Source: Madurella fahalii (taxonomy: Eukaryota; Ascomycota; Sordariomycetes; Sordariales). Taken from it: DNA of 64,000 bases. How positions within the stretch are numbered: the first letter of the stretch is position 1; every line of letters starts with the position of its first letter. Both the position numbers and the translations under genes were made by a program. The DNA lies in NCBI GenBank assembly GCA_029876055.1, contig CM056877.1, forward strand, positions 3,286,001 through 3,350,000, given 5' to 3'. This document shows, in pieces, positions 33,103 through 44,900 of this stretch. The notes under the pieces are model-generated. The model was not told where the DNA came from and did not search any database. It was given only the letters and a program-made list of their open reading frames with translations.

Positions 33103-33326
33103 CCTCCTGGCCCGGGAAAATGCGCTGTTGAGTCGCACTGAGCGGCCTTGTAACCGTAAAAATAGCCAGTTTAAGTACCTGGTGACCCTAATTCCAACAG
33201 TTGGTTTCATCCAGCTTCTTTTCTATCGTTTCGATTATCCTAAAGATTCTCCAGCAACGCGTTTGCTCTTATCCTCCGCGACACGATCTAACTTACTTTA
33301 TTGTACTCAAAGCCAAACAAAGTCCA
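31430..33326. other. Intergenic; tetranucleotide repeat near the end
   Basis: TpA-rich patches (31880-31960, 32100-32330) suggest old repeat DNA. An 87-codon minus-strand frame at 32587-32324 has a hydrophobic stretch (SLVIGYISILVTLTVSCAAV) but no other support. Confidence 0.35.
33064..33101 (+). repeat. (CTGC)n microsatellite
   Basis: About nine CTGC/TGCC units, ending in CTCCCTCC. Confidence 0.9.
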
Positions 33327-35532
33327 ATGAAATACTGTCTATATCGCCTCCCTTGGTGGGAAGAAATCCGCTGGCGATATGCCATCACGCTCCTCTGGAC
33401 CTGCTCCCTTGTCCTGGTTCTCTACGGGTTCCAACATAAGGGGAATCTTTCTACATGGGATCGACGCTGGTTCAACACGCTAACTGTTCTGCTCTCCGCG
33501 CTCGCGAGTTTGTCGGTTGGCTCGCTGATTGGATTCTTGGGGGCTACGATTCGTTGGCCCTTGCTTGCGGCAAGGTATTATGAACCGTTCGATGTAAGTT
33601 TATGTTCACACACAGGATCGTCTGATGTCTGAGCTGGTTGGTGGTTAACAGATGCCAAGCTGACACATTGAAAGGTCGACTTGATACTGGGCATATCCAG
33701 CCCTACAGGCGCATCGCGACTGATCTGGCATCACAGCAAATCACTAAAATGGACAACAACAACATCCATAGTACTGGCATACCTGTTATTCAACATTGCG
33801 GGCCGGTTGAGCATTGCTGCATTTGGGTTGACCTTTGATCTCAATGAGGCCAACGGCATGGAGTACCCTCTCATGGTCACGAACTGGGGGGAAAGCAACT
33901 GGGTTAATGTGAATAGGACCGAGCTCAAAGGGGACAATTGGGCGGACATTAGCAATTTTGTGGGTTAGTATTTTCACCAATGATTTATGCAAGCGCCTTG
34001 GGTGTGTTGATGTCTCTTCTAAAAGCTGGAGCGCGACACGTCGAGCTAATGACGGTTTACGCTTCCTCGTTAGATCGGATGAATGAGCACGCGACAATCG
34101 GACTATTAGCCACTCGTGTCCCGTTGGATGTCGACAAGAACGCATTGACACCCGGGACCGAAATCGATATACGTAAGCAGGGGCTGGACCGGAAAGTTGA
34201 GGGTTACACAATCACGTACTCTTATCACCTGAAGGAATATAAAGACACGAATGTCAGCTCCTCAGAAGAGACGGTCTTGCATAGTTCATCGCGTTGTTTG
34301 GGAAGGGCAGTGGTCAATGGTAAAATCTATGAGCGAGGAAAGAGCATCGTGAGACCTGATAGTAGTAAGTTCAAGTCCATTCTCCAACCAAAAGAAGAAA
34401 GGGGGGGGGGGGGGTTAAGCAAAAGCGCCAGTAGCTAATAACATACCGCAAACTTGATAGGAGTGCTTGAGGATTCAAGTCCAGAATGGATGCACGTCTT
34501 ATATCGTCTCATGGACTGGGATGGTCTTATAGACGGCAAACAGGATTTTGCGTCGGTATCACCAAATGGCACAACAACATGGGTGGCAAATATTAATCGG
34601 GCAGGGATGTTGGAACCGTCATCGAATTGCGCCACAACATGTGAGGAGTTCTTTTTCTCTCGCTTGCTCCCTTACTGTCTTACTCTCTCATGAGAACCGG
34701 TTTGCCACCAACCAAATACTAATTTCGCTACGTTTCAGACCTTTTCACGCAAGTCATTGACGAGGGATACAAAGCTCGCAATGTAACTGTCACAGACCTA
34801 TTTGACATTGAAATCAATGAAGATCGCAATGCAACCTTTATCGAATGCACCACCTGTCTTGCACACAAGAACAACCACCAGCCGGGTCTTGGGGGCTCAG
34901 ACATACTCCGAAACTTGCCGGCCGAAAACGCATCCTTCGTCGAGAGCCTACTTCTCCGTTTCCCTTTCTTCGAAAATCTAATCGATGGTTTCCATTCCAA
35001 CAATAGTACTCTCGGCTATCATACATTTCCCATATCCGGCGCTGCCAACCCCCTAGAATACTTCTACCTTAGCGTTGTTGAATCTTCATGGGACCGCGTC
35101 AATTTAACTCCCGCAAAGGACGTATCCGTCAAAACCGAGCTCTACGCGGCACACGTCACAGCACGGCTTCCCCTACTCGTCATTCTTGGCGCAGAGACGC
35201 AACTACCAAAGATGGCGCGAGACAACGGTCCATCTGAACACCGAGTTTTCAATGTATCCCTCGAGGTGAAATGGGACAGAGCACTTGGTGTGCTTATTGG
35301 CATTCTGGGTATGCTGCTACCTGTTATATTTGTGGTAGAGATTTACCGTAAGAAAGTCTGGTTACTCGACTATGACAGCTTTCTTTCAGTGGCGCGGCTG
35401 CTGAGGACGGCCATGGATAGGGTTGAGGATAACAGTATAAGTACTGGGAAGGAACTGGCGGAAGACATGAGAGGAATCACGATGAAATATGACGCGACAA
35501 AGCCTGGAAGTATGCTGTTGATACCCGCTTAG
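33327..35532 (+). CDS. Multi-pass membrane protein, conserved fungal hypothetical
   Basis: Five exons: 33327-33593, 33675-33963, 34074-34364, 34461-34640 and 34739-35532. All phases agree and give 606 residues without a stop. Donors are GTAAGT, GTTAGT, GTAAGT and GTGAGG. Intron 3 carries a run of 13 G. Hydrophobic segments lie near residues 20-37 (ITLLWTCSLVLVLYG), 52-72, 105-130 (SIVLAYLLFN) and 523-543 (ALGVLIGILGMLLPVIFVV). Between the third and fourth lies a long loop with several N-glycosylation sequons (NRT, NVT, NAT, NNST), probably lumenal or extracellular. A short basic cytosolic-type tail follows. This matches a common uncharacterised fungal membrane-protein architecture; function unknown. 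Confidence 0.75.
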
Positions 35533-36601
35533 AATAAGGGTACCACGGAGAATAAAGGCACCATGGCGAATAAGAGGCTTCTGGGGGTGTTGTGGTGGGG
35601 CGGGGGGCTGAGGATAGGAGTTTTGCTGAGGACGGGGAAGCCTTGATTATTACGGGGATTCCGTCGTGGTCCCGTAACTGGTGGCCTCAGGGCGTCAGCC
35701 TTGACGCTGAGGTAGGCACTTCATCAACACTGGCATGATCTATGACAAAGTAGGATATGATGAGTTGATTCAGCTCAGGTCCTCCTGGGAACAAGTCTAA
35801 GGGGTCTTCATAGACTTAAGTGGTGGCCCCTGGGCCGTCATCCCTGACGGGATGCGGGCCCAGACACTGCGGTGCAGTGCTGGCCTCCACCACGTAATAT
35901 TGATGGTCTTCTTCAGGGGAGTATTGATGAAAACGAAGCAGAGTCGGGGTGTGGGAGAGATGAAAATCGTAGCTTTATTAACTCTGGATACTAACACACA
36001 CTGCAATTATGCAATGTTGACCAAACTTGTCCAGGCAACCTTCTCCACACGAGAGAGGTATACATCAGAGTTCAAGCCACCAAAAGCCCGGAACTGTGTT
36101 CTGCATCGGTTGCATTCCTGAGGACATGTAGTATGATTGGCCACCAAATTGCTTGAAGAGTAGGTATTTGGTGACTCAAACGAAAGCAAAGTGCTTCCTG
36201 GTTTATCTCCATTCGCTGGAGGTATCTGACGAGCGCCCCGCTGTTGTGCTAATCAAGCTGCACAACGAATCTGGAACCGTCACACTGCAGGAACTTGTTA
36301 GATGGGCACTTGGTGGGCCCATCAGGTTGCTGGATAACGCCAGCCTCCTCCTCACACCCCTTTTTCGCTCACCCCTAACATCAATCATGTACGGAGAAAA
36401 CCGCCAAAGTCGGCTGACTGTCTCTTAACACATTGCTTAGGAAACGTGGATTCATGAAGCAAAGGGCTACGACTGGCACGGAGTTATGAAGTATTTAATT
36501 ACTGCGGCAATGGTTTTGATCTTTCCTCCTAATAAAAAAGTTAACCCCATCTCACAAACCACTGTCTCCCGTCAACAGCCAAATCCTGGAGAAGCTCTTT
36601 T
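35533..36601. other. No supported gene
   Basis: Short open frames only. The sequence separates the membrane protein from the APH pseudogene and shows no repeat I can name. Confidence 0.35.
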
Positions 36602-37649
36602 GTTGAGTCCTCGGTGGAGTGGTGTGCGATCGCCGCTCTCCGGTCAGACACTCAAATCCCAGTTCTAAACAAGAAATATTTCGACGGCGGTCAGTGTCGC
36701 ATCTACAAAGTGGACTTTCCAGATCAAGAAAGCTGGGCTATCCGCATCCCTCTGCATATACAGAACGCACCACGTGAAGCCATCATCGGCCTTCTCCAAG
36801 GCGAGATCCTCATACTTCAGGAGCTCGAGGTGAAGGGCTTTCGATGGGCTCCTAGATTACAAGGATCCAGCCTTACTTTCGAAAACACGGTCGGGTACCC
36901 ATTTATCGCTCTGAGCTGGGTTTCAGGCGAGAGCCTTTCTTGGTCTCTGAAGCAACCAGCGCGGCCCATTCGAGACAAGATACTTCGCCAAACCGCCAGG
37001 ATCATGATGTCGCTTATTGAGTGTACCCGCGAAGAGAGTAGGATTAGCCATTTCCCCTCTAGAGATCAGGCTAACTTTCCTAGGGGAGCCAGCCACCCAA
37101 TACTTTGAACGGATCATCGACAACAAAGTTCGTCGAGTCCGTCGCGGCTTTCCCCCTGAAATAACGTTCCAAGACTGCATTACCCAGAAACAGCTGCTGA
37201 GCACGATTCTTCGGCCCGAGCTTGAAGACGCGCCTTAAGCTATAGAGCATGGCGACTTATCGTGTCGGAACATTATTGTTGATTCGGAATACAATATTAC
37301 TGGGTAAGTGGGCCTTAACGGATGGTACTCTGAAATCGTGTTGCTGACTATGAAAAGCTTCATCGACTGGGGTTTCGCTGCAAAATGCCCGCTCCAAATG
37401 GCGTGTAGGCTTCCTCGCTTTCTTTGTCTGGAACAGCCGATTCTTCCCCCACCCTTGATTCTTCGGGAGGACCGGAAGATATTCATCGCGTCGCTTCTGT
37501 CAGGGCCTTCGACATTGGCGGAACCAATTTCACTCACCCTGTCGACAGAGGGTATCGACTTTCAGCAATGCTTCCTGGAGTCTATAACGAGCAAGGGCAT
37601 GCATCGCTGGCTGGCAAAGCAAGGATGGAAATTCTCCATAAGAATGTAG
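36602..37649 (+). pseudogene. APH-family phosphotransferase pseudogene (1)
   Basis: Reads KKYFDGGQCRIYKVDFPDQE and SWAIRIPL (phosphate-loop strand and lysine position replaced by Arg-type residue), VGYPFIALSWVSGESLSW (hinge), then, after a one-base shift near 37065, EIRLTFLGEPATQYFERIID. TAA at 37237-37239 precedes IEHGDLSCRNIIVDSEYNIT (Brenner-type HGDxxxxN loop). A GTAAGT...AAAAG intron follows, then FIDWGFAAKCPLQMACRLPRF (metal-binding Asp) and MHRWLAKQGW. All landmarks of the aminoglycoside-phosphotransferase-like fungal kinase family are present, but the frame is broken at least twice. Sequence further downstream to about 38000 may be eroded C-terminus. Confidence 0.8.
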
Positions 37650-38032
37650 GGCATCTAGAGAGCGTGGGCATTTGGCGAGGGTTACTTCCTACTCGGTTGA
37701 CAAGACTACTTGCGAAACTAATATACGTTGTCCCTACTCGCTCCATCTTTCCCCGCATCCACGAAGCGACCTAGCCGCTCACCATATAGACGCGTGTTCC
37801 ATGAGGATGGTTATCACCATTTGAGTTGCAAGTGCATCGACATCCCCGAGTCCAGAGTGGTGCAGAGAAAAACCAAGCGGTGTCGAGCGCGATCAAGTCC
37901 TTCGGCCACTGCATTTGAGGCAGGTTAGTAACAGGAAGCTAGAAGCAGGAGGTAAAAGAAAGGCAGCGTATATCAGCTGGCTTGAGGTTGATGTTGGCCC
38001 TGCCTTGTGTGATCTCGCACAAGCCATCGAAA

Positions 38033-38458
38033 TCATCTCCGGGGTACCGACACAGCCCAAAGAGGCCAGCAGCGTTGTACTGATGGATCAAGTCCTTGAA
38101 GCTGTCCATGAAGCGAAGTTCGGATTCCCCCCATCACGAGCTCATCCTCCTCCGAATAGCGGAATACAGTCGGTCGGAACTGGCCGGTAGGAGAATAAGC
38201 CCAGACAGCTGGCTGTGGGCGTTTCATCCCCCGGATAGAACCCTCTGGCCAAGGGACGGATGTACCGGCGTAGTCGACAAGCATCTCTCCAGGAGAGAGA
38301 TCAAAGTGGCGGTGGAGAATGGACAATCCGAACTTAGATTCCATGCCGTGCTCGAGAAAGAAGCTTCTGAAGACAGTCTTCACCAGTCCATCACCATCCA
38401 GGGCGGTGATGACGGGTGTGCCAACAGTGCACAACTCGACTTCACCGTCAGCTACCAA
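38033..38458 (-). pseudogene. Fragment of a fungal unknown family (GLxxLHxHFD motif)
   Basis: Reads LVKTVFRSFFLEHGMESKFG, then LSILHRHFDLSPGEMLVDYA, GTSVPWPEGS and AVWAYSPTGQFRPTVFRYSE. The complete relative at 42596-43286 has the same order: IKDLFRRHNVQGTIG, LALLHKHFDVCDGE, RGTSNPV and WRFSPERRQLVPLEYS. This copy ends soon after, lacking the C-terminal half and cysteine-rich tail, and has no credible ATG, so it is truncated. Two copies lie 4.5 kb apart in opposite orientation. Confidence 0.7.
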
Positions 38459-39366
38459 TTGTGTGCATCAGAAGGTCACAGGTCTGCCATGGACGTGGGG
38501 TTCGTCTCTTGAGCAGCGTGCAGCCCATCATCCACACCTTGAACAAGGCGCGAGAGAGGTTGTTCATTGGTGAGACGTGCTGCATCCTCTCTTGGCGGCT
38601 GTGGGGCAGCTTTTCTTCGATTGGCTGAGAATTGGCTGAGATGGGAGAGGGCTGCGACAATGGTACAGCAGCACAAATCACCTAATCAGTGTTGGGCTGC
38701 CTTCACTGGTTGAACTGGCCGCTGCCACCCAGCATGTGCGTCGGAGCCCCTAGCACGGCATGCGACGCCGACACCTCATGCCGGGGTCACGCCAGCGCCA
38801 TGCCGTCCATTCCTGATGGCGCTCACGGAGATTGCGGCAAGGTCGTTGGCGTCATGGCCAGGAGCCCAGAAGGTCTTGTTCCGAACAAGAGAGCTTGTTC
38901 CTGCAGAGGTTCTGGTGCTCCAAAATGTCCTGTACCGAATCCCCTGACAGGTGCGCCTCATAACCCCACTTCGAGCGCTTTTCCTTTAGATCGGAGAGTG
39001 CTGAACGACTTTCTGATCTTGCGGCAAGATTCACCAAGAATAATCGGCATCGCGGCCCGCATCAAATTTAAGGGATGGGTGAGGATCAAATGGAGCAGGT
39101 GGATCGCACAAAGAGCCCCGCAGGCAGTCTGCAACGAGCGCCAAACCGCGCGAGCAAGGCAAACCGCCGGACCGCCGCCGCAAGATGGAACATCAAAGTG
39201 CTGCGCGGGCTTGAAGCTGCACTGCTCAAAGACCCAGAGGCTGATCTTGGCGCTCTTCTGCCCCCCTGGTACGCTGACAAGCTCGAGTCTTTCAAGGCAT
39301 CAGGTATGTTAATCATCTCGGCGTTCATCCTCGCCCTAGGTCTCGACTGTCACACTCGCACCGCCG
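38459..39366. other. No supported gene
   Basis: GC-rich, with frames open on both strands (for example 39075-39377, 100 codons, with a charged helical wording RRTAAARWNIKVLRGLEAAL). No family is recognised. An exon of a lost gene is possible. Confidence 0.3.
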
Positions 39367-40336
39367 ATGATGACTAAGATATCTTCAACATCAGACACGC
39401 GGCCAAGCAAAGGCCCTAATCGTCCGCCCAGTCACGATATCCGGTCCAAGCTCCGGAGCACCGACTCTTCAACCATTCTCCACCCCTTGTCGTCTGATCT
39501 CAAGGCTTTGCTTGGAGACTACGATAACCTCTAGGAAGCCGTGATAGATCTGCTAGATCAAAGCGAGATTCTCTACAAGAGTGCCTGGGCTGCGTCATCC
39601 ATGGCTTTTCGAGTCAGCAATGGCATCGCAGCCAAGGCCACTATCGAACAACACATCCTGGCAGAATACCCGACTCTCGCATACCTACAGCAGCACCTAC
39701 CCGACTTCCCTGCTCCGAGATTACACGGTGTAGTTCGGATTGGCACATACGGACTGCTCTTCACGACCTACATCCCCGGCCTAGACCTGGAGAAAGCATG
39801 GCCTAAGCTCGGTGATGCTGAGAAGCGGTCAATAAGCTCCCAGCTGGATGTCCTGCTCCAGAAATTGAGATCTTTCCCGCTACCGGAAAACAGCCCTCTC
39901 GGCGGAGTCAGCGGGCAGGGCTGCAAAGACGGGAGGAGAGCAATTCGCGTCAGCTCGGAGCCCATCCTCGACATCAAAGAGTTCCAAAACTTTATATTCG
40001 CAGGATCCAAGACAGCCTCACCCATATATACTCAATTCTTACGTGAACTGATGCCGGCGGCTGCAAAGGTGGTCTTCACGCACGGGGATATCCGGCCGGC
40101 CAACATCATGGTTAACCAGGACGAAGGCGGCCGCTGGTCTGTCGTTGCCCTTCTTTGACTGGGAGTTTAGTGGCTTCTATCCCGAGTACTGGGAGTGCGT
40201 CAAGATGACCAATAATCTCACACCGAGAGATCGGGACGACTGGTACCTCTTTCTGCCCGAGTCCGTTTCTCCACGGCGGTACCCAACGCAGTGGTTGGTC
40301 GATAGGATTTGGGATCGTAATCTGGAGAATAGCTAG
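39367..40336 (+). pseudogene. APH-family phosphotransferase pseudogene (2)
   Basis: From ATG 39367/39370 the frame reads through LSSDLKALLGDYDNL, then TAG (39532-39534), then IDLLDQSEILYKSAWAASSM, ATIEQHILAEYPTLAYLQQH, FPAPRLHGVVRIGTYGLLFT, the loop VFTHGDIRPANIMVNQDEGG and, after a one-base shift near 40150, FFDWEFSGFYPEYWECVKM and RIWDRNLENS. Only these two lesions separate it from a full-length gene of about 320 residues. In this fungal family the HGDxRPxNIMV loop and DWE metal site are the catalytic signatures. The stop sits where a Trp or Gln is likely, consistent with a C:G to T:A change. Confidence 0.85.
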
Positions 40337-42479
40337 CAGGAAAATGAAGAAATTCTGAGCAGTCAAGCCGAAATGGAACAGCCCCTACACAGCAACATAT
40401 GCGGCCACACATGTGATGTCCGTCCCCGCCCATCTCACTCACTCGAATCATAGACAAACTCCTCCGACACAGTCCGCCGCTCACCCTCTTCCGCTTCCTC
40501 CCCCTCCTCCTCCTCATCCATCCCTCCCAGCTCCATCCGTTCATCCATCTCACCACCAAAGCCTTGGCCAAAGTACGGCTGCAGGGTCTGGCAGCCCTGC
40601 GACCATGTATCACCACTGATCATGCCCACCTGCAGGGTCGAACCGTCATTGAGCTCGGATGGCCCTTGCTCGTAAACTCCTTGAATATTCCTTTACTTGA
40701 CGATCCCCTGCCCGAGCGCCCCTTGCTGGACTCGCGCATGCCCGACTTTGAGCCCTTGGAGCTGGTGGACGGCTCCTTCTCCACGCGGGGAGGCATTGGG
40801 GCGGAACAAAAGCTGAAACAAGATCTATCTACCAAAAGTCCGGTTTGCCGTCTCCAAGACATCGATCCAAGCGAAATAATCTACGGAAGAATAGTTATGG
40901 ACGAAACAGCCGAGAAGGACCAGGAATTAGGACTGGCTTTACTCGCTCCCTGTCCAGCCTGAGGGAGCGGGAAGGGGATCGCTTTTTTGTACTCGTTCCT
41001 CCCACACCTCTCTGTCTTGCACCCTAGAAGCCAAGGCTCACCAGAACCGCCATTCTCACGCTTTCATAGCGGTCATAACTGTGAAATGGTGACTCACTGA
41101 TTATGTTGGCGTGATTGTGTGTGGTGCCCACGATGAGCCCTACTTACCTTTTCCGAGTGGGATATCCGCCGTCTCCGGAGCAACGAGGCGCACAGGCATG
41201 CCGCTTTTATCATAAAAAGTGCTGTCTATCCGTGTTGAGATTATGACTTATCACGTTGCTTCGGTTAACGATTGGCCGTTGAGCTCCGGTCACAAAGAGG
41301 CCGGGTGGCCAGAGTTACGGCCCGGCATGCACATCAGACAACAACCGACCAACACACCATGCCCACTGCGGAACGCGAGACGGCAGGCAGCAGGCAGCCT
41401 CATCCAGTGGTGGCGGACACATGCTGCATATTCTTCTGCCTCGGCTCCTAACCGCTGCCCCGCGCTGATTGATTCCTTGGCTCCAGTTTGGAAGCTGTGA
41501 TTCCTGTGCCGCTGCCATAGAGCTACCGTTAGTACCGCCCCAGGCAAGCGATGGCACTCGACGGAGCCAGTTGTCATAAATGAGAAACCAAACCAGACCC
41601 ACCGTGGCACCGCCCACGCGGCACCAATCTGTCCAAACCTTCTCGGCCATGCAATATCGTTTCATCCGAGCCACCACTGATCCCGGTTTTGGGGTCAGTT
41701 TAGTGGGGTTCCTGCCACCATGGAGCCGACCTCCGGCGCCCTCGTTGGCAACGGCATCTTGTCTCCGCTTGGCTTTCAGCTGCACGGGCCACTCTGCCGC
41801 GCAAGAATTTGACATTATCGGTCCTGGGATGTATTAGCTGGAGGCCAGGGGTGTTCGGGATGAATCAGGTATATGAAGATGCCTCTTCTCCCCTTCCCAG
41901 CATCTTCCTGGCAGTTCAGCCTGCCACGCCTCACGCACCAAGTCATCCTGATTATTGTCCTGCAAGTAGAGCGTGAACGGAAACAAAAGATGCGCTCTGC
42001 TCCAGTTCTTCGTACAGGCCTGATTGCAGCACTTCCCCTTGCCGACCCACAGGTGGGAAGAGAGAGGGCAAAACCGGTGAGCATCGGGAGGGGAGGAGCT
42101 GCATGAAATGGGTAGCACAAATGAGTAAGGAGGGTGTCAGTCGCCGCGTTGGCAGGTCCCTCGTCGGCGCACAACCCAAATCCAGCGCCGTCACGATCCC
42201 ATCACATCCAAGCTCCTGCAGGTTGGAGGCTCTGGGAGTAGGGTCCCACCTGCTGCGCTGGCATACAGCACAAGCAGGGTGAACGATCGCACTGTACTCC
42301 TGCGCAACAACACAAGAAGTTAGCCATCCTTCTTCTTCAGCCATGGCACTGCTGGCATGCACTCATCATCGGCATTGGCTGCTTTGTAGCCCTGCGGTCT
42401 CGTGCCACCCAGCCGCGATTCTCAAAAGCTGGGGCCAGATGGTTGGTCAACTTACAAGACCTTTGAGGGCCCTCCTCGG
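40337..42479. other. No supported gene
   Basis: Both strands show short frames. A minus-strand frame (40629-40435) ends in an acidic EEEEGEEAEEGE stretch and another (41815-41315) is 166 codons, but neither has a family, splice context or conserved wording that I can support. Confidence 0.3.
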
Positions 42480-42485
42480 TATAAA
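42480..42485 (+). promoter_or_regulatory. TATA box of the 42596 gene
   Basis: TATAAA within CTCGGTATAAAGGGCG, 111 bp before the ATG at 42596 and in a suitable context. Confidence 0.5.
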
Positions 42486-42595
42486 GGGCGTATCAAGCTC
42501 CTCCATTTCTTGAGATACAAGCAAGCTGTTACATTTCAATTCAACCTCACGCGATTTCTATACCATTCAAGCCCACAAGTTCGCAGCTTCCCATC

Positions 42596-43286
42596 ATGAT
42601 CATTGGCGTCGCGGATTACTCCACCAGCGAGTTCAACTCGCTGCTGGACTTCAGCGATGTCCTCCCAATCTTCGATGATCTTGACGGCAATCGTCTCGCC
42701 AACGGCGCCATAAAGGATCTTTTCCGCCGCCACAACGTTCAAGGCACCATCGGCCTCGCCCTACTGCACAAACACTTCGATGTCTGTGACGGGGAGCGTA
42801 TCACCGATGTCAGAGGCACATCCAATCCCGTCACCTTCGAGCTGGGAGAGGCATCTACCTGGAGATTCAGCCCCGAGCGTCGCCAACTCGTCCCGCTGGA
42901 GTATTCGATCACGCAGAGCAAGATTGATTGGGAAACCCCGTCCATGCAAGCATTGCTAGCCGAGTTCTCCGAGATGCTGCTCTCCAAGAAGGCTGATGGA
43001 ATCCTCGGCCTCTGCTCCTATCCCGGAGATGGGTATCCAGGGCGGGTCGAGTTCACTGTTGGCCGTAGCAACGTCAACTTGACTCCCCAAGAAGTAGGCT
43101 ACTGTATCTCCCCTCCCCCTGGGCTCAAGCGCTGAACATGTACGAAAGGCCAACTATCTCCCTTCCGCAGGCACCCGCGAGGCCGCTTGGTTCTACACCG
43201 ACGACTTCATCAAACGCGGCTGCAGGTGCAATTGTTTTAAGACTGAAAAGCACACCCACTCTCACGGGTACACTGTGTCATCTTGA
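42596..43286 (+). CDS. Fungal protein of unknown function with GLALLHKHFD motif and Cys-rich tail
   Basis: Exons 42596-43093 and 43182-43286 (498+105 nt) give 200 residues. The splice GAA|GTAGGC...GCGAG|GCC keeps QE-AAWFYTDDFIKRGCRC in frame; a CAG acceptor 11 bp upstream is out of frame. The protein has the family core IKDLFRRHNVQGTIG, LALLHKHFDVCDGERITDVR, GTSNPVTFEL and a second domain FSEMLLSKKADGILGLCSYP, GRVEFTVGRSNVNL. It ends in RGCRCNCFKTEKHTHSHG, a cluster of three Cys and three His that might bind metal. A TATA box lies upstream. The family occurs widely in filamentous fungi without a known role. Intact; a broken relative lies at 38033-38458. Confidence 0.7.
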
Positions 43287-43396
43287 TTTGGGATAAGGGC
43301 ATGAAATGGTTGATTGAGGGAGGCTCATGCCATGTCAAATCGAGCAGTAATTCAATACAAACCATCTTCTATGCTAACCACTCCTGCTACTTCTTG

Positions 43397-44588
43397 CTAC
43401 TCAATTGCGGGCGCCCAAGAACACAATGCCATAGCTCTGTGAATGTCGATGCGGCTCGCTGCAGCGAACCACCAATACCTTCTAGGTTCGTCGTCACGAG
43501 AAATTGCGCGATAGTAATCCAGCTCGATGCCACCCTCCCGCTGAGCCCTTGTCTTCACGCATTCGAGGTAGAAAACTCGGTCTTGTTTCATTTGCCGGCT
43601 ATTGCGAACCGAGAAGCCTTGAGCTCCCTCCCCGGGCTCATGAATGAGAAAGCGCGGATATACGGCCGCAAACTGAAGAGGCACCATTTCCGCCCAGCCT
43701 AAGTCGATGATACTATGACTTATATCAGTGACACTGCGCATCTCCGGCGGGCAAGGATTTCCGAAATACCTCTGGACAGCAAGAGGGGCGTTGCCTACTA
43801 TGATATTGTTGCCGGAGATGTCACCGTGGACGAGCACATGCGGGGCATTGTCAAGGTCCGGCATCCAATATTTTGGTATCAGCCGCTTCTGGTCTTCGCA
43901 TTCTGTGACGGTGCCTCCCGGAAGCTCGTTGGACTTCGCACGGGCGATCTTGCGGTCAATCTTATATGTGATCCATTTAAGGGCCGTCTCCCCTATATCT
44001 CTGTCAACTCAAATTCAGGGACGCTTGTAGAGGGGCATCAATACCAGGCTGTTGAATACGGAGCAGATCGAGACTGGCATCAGCAACCGCCTGGATAACA
44101 GACTTGCGATCGTCTCTACTCGGATAGGCATCACACCACTTCAGAGGGTTGCCATTCGCCCAACCCAGAGCCAGATACGGCGCTTTGATCGTGTTCTCTG
44201 TGGTAGGATCATAGGCAATAAGCGGTTGGAAGAGATTGATTCGAGCAGCGTCGATGTCGCGACGGACCTTGGCTTCGTGTTCAAGGACAAGGGCAGTATG
44301 GCAGCCGGTCCGATTGTGTGGGATGCGGAGGCAAAGGCGTCTTGACATTTCCTCGTTCTCCAGAGCATAAATTGTATACTCTCCGCCGCGGAAGGGGGCG
44401 CTGTCAGTGTTAAGAATAAAATGACAGGGTGCTCCAATAAGAGTCTCGACGAGAGCACGAATCGCGGTCGGGTTGAGGTCACCCATGTTGGGAATAGGGA
44501 TCGGTGCTAACTGTTGAGAAAGCGCAAGGATTGGGCTGCCTGACCTGCCACTTAACCGTCTCTTCCAAGTTAACAATTGCCGATTCAC
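43397..44588 (-). pseudogene. APH-family phosphotransferase (3) with one frame break
   Basis: N-terminal part from Met near 44486: MGDLNPTAIRALVETLIGAP, FRGGEYTIYALENEE, RLCLRIPHN, APYLALGWANGNPLKW. The frame closes with TGA near 44004. The next frame carries GETALKWITYKIDRKIARAK, PKYWMPDLDNAPHVLVHGDI, SGNNIIVGN (HGDxxxxN), then IIDLGWAEMVPLQFAAVYPR (metal Asp) and WWFAAASRIDIHRAM to 43397. Everything needed for the fold is present in order. I could not find an intron that restores the frame at 44000-44060 without removing conserved residues, so a one-base indel is the best explanation. If a non-obvious intron exists, the gene could be functional. Confidence 0.78.
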
Positions 44589-44794
44589 ACAGCGTGGGTC
44601 TGGCTTGTCGACCGAGACCTCGACTAGTGCGTGGACGATAATCTACCGCTTGGGTACAGTAGCACTCTTGTTAAAGGCGTGGGTGAAACGTTGCTACAGC
44701 GGCGGCAACAAACGAAGCGGTGGTAACAACAACGCGCTTTGGTATCGAGGCTTGTGGCCCAGTAAAGATGAGCCGGATTGCTCACTGCTACAGC

Positions 44795-44900
44795 GCAATT
44801 TGTCCCGGCGGCCACACCTATCTGGCGCAACTGGAGCTCCGCTCGATACTGCCGCCCCACACCGCTCTCAACCCGATAACCCCCTCACCGAAAGCTAACG
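44795..44900 (+). repeat. Diverged repeat pair, copy 1 (partner 47665-47800)
   Basis: Both copies run AGC(G/A)(C/A)AATT-GTC(C/G)CGGC(G/C)GCC, (A)CCTA(T/C)CTGGCG, ACTGGA, CTC(C)GCTCAATA/GATA, then AACCC and AGTTACCCC/ATAACCCCC, ending in CGAA(A)GC. The family is unknown. Confidence 0.45.

Noticed and set aside
41315..41815. 166-codon minus-strand frame
   Set aside because: No family, no supporting splice sites or promoter; antisense frames are equally open.
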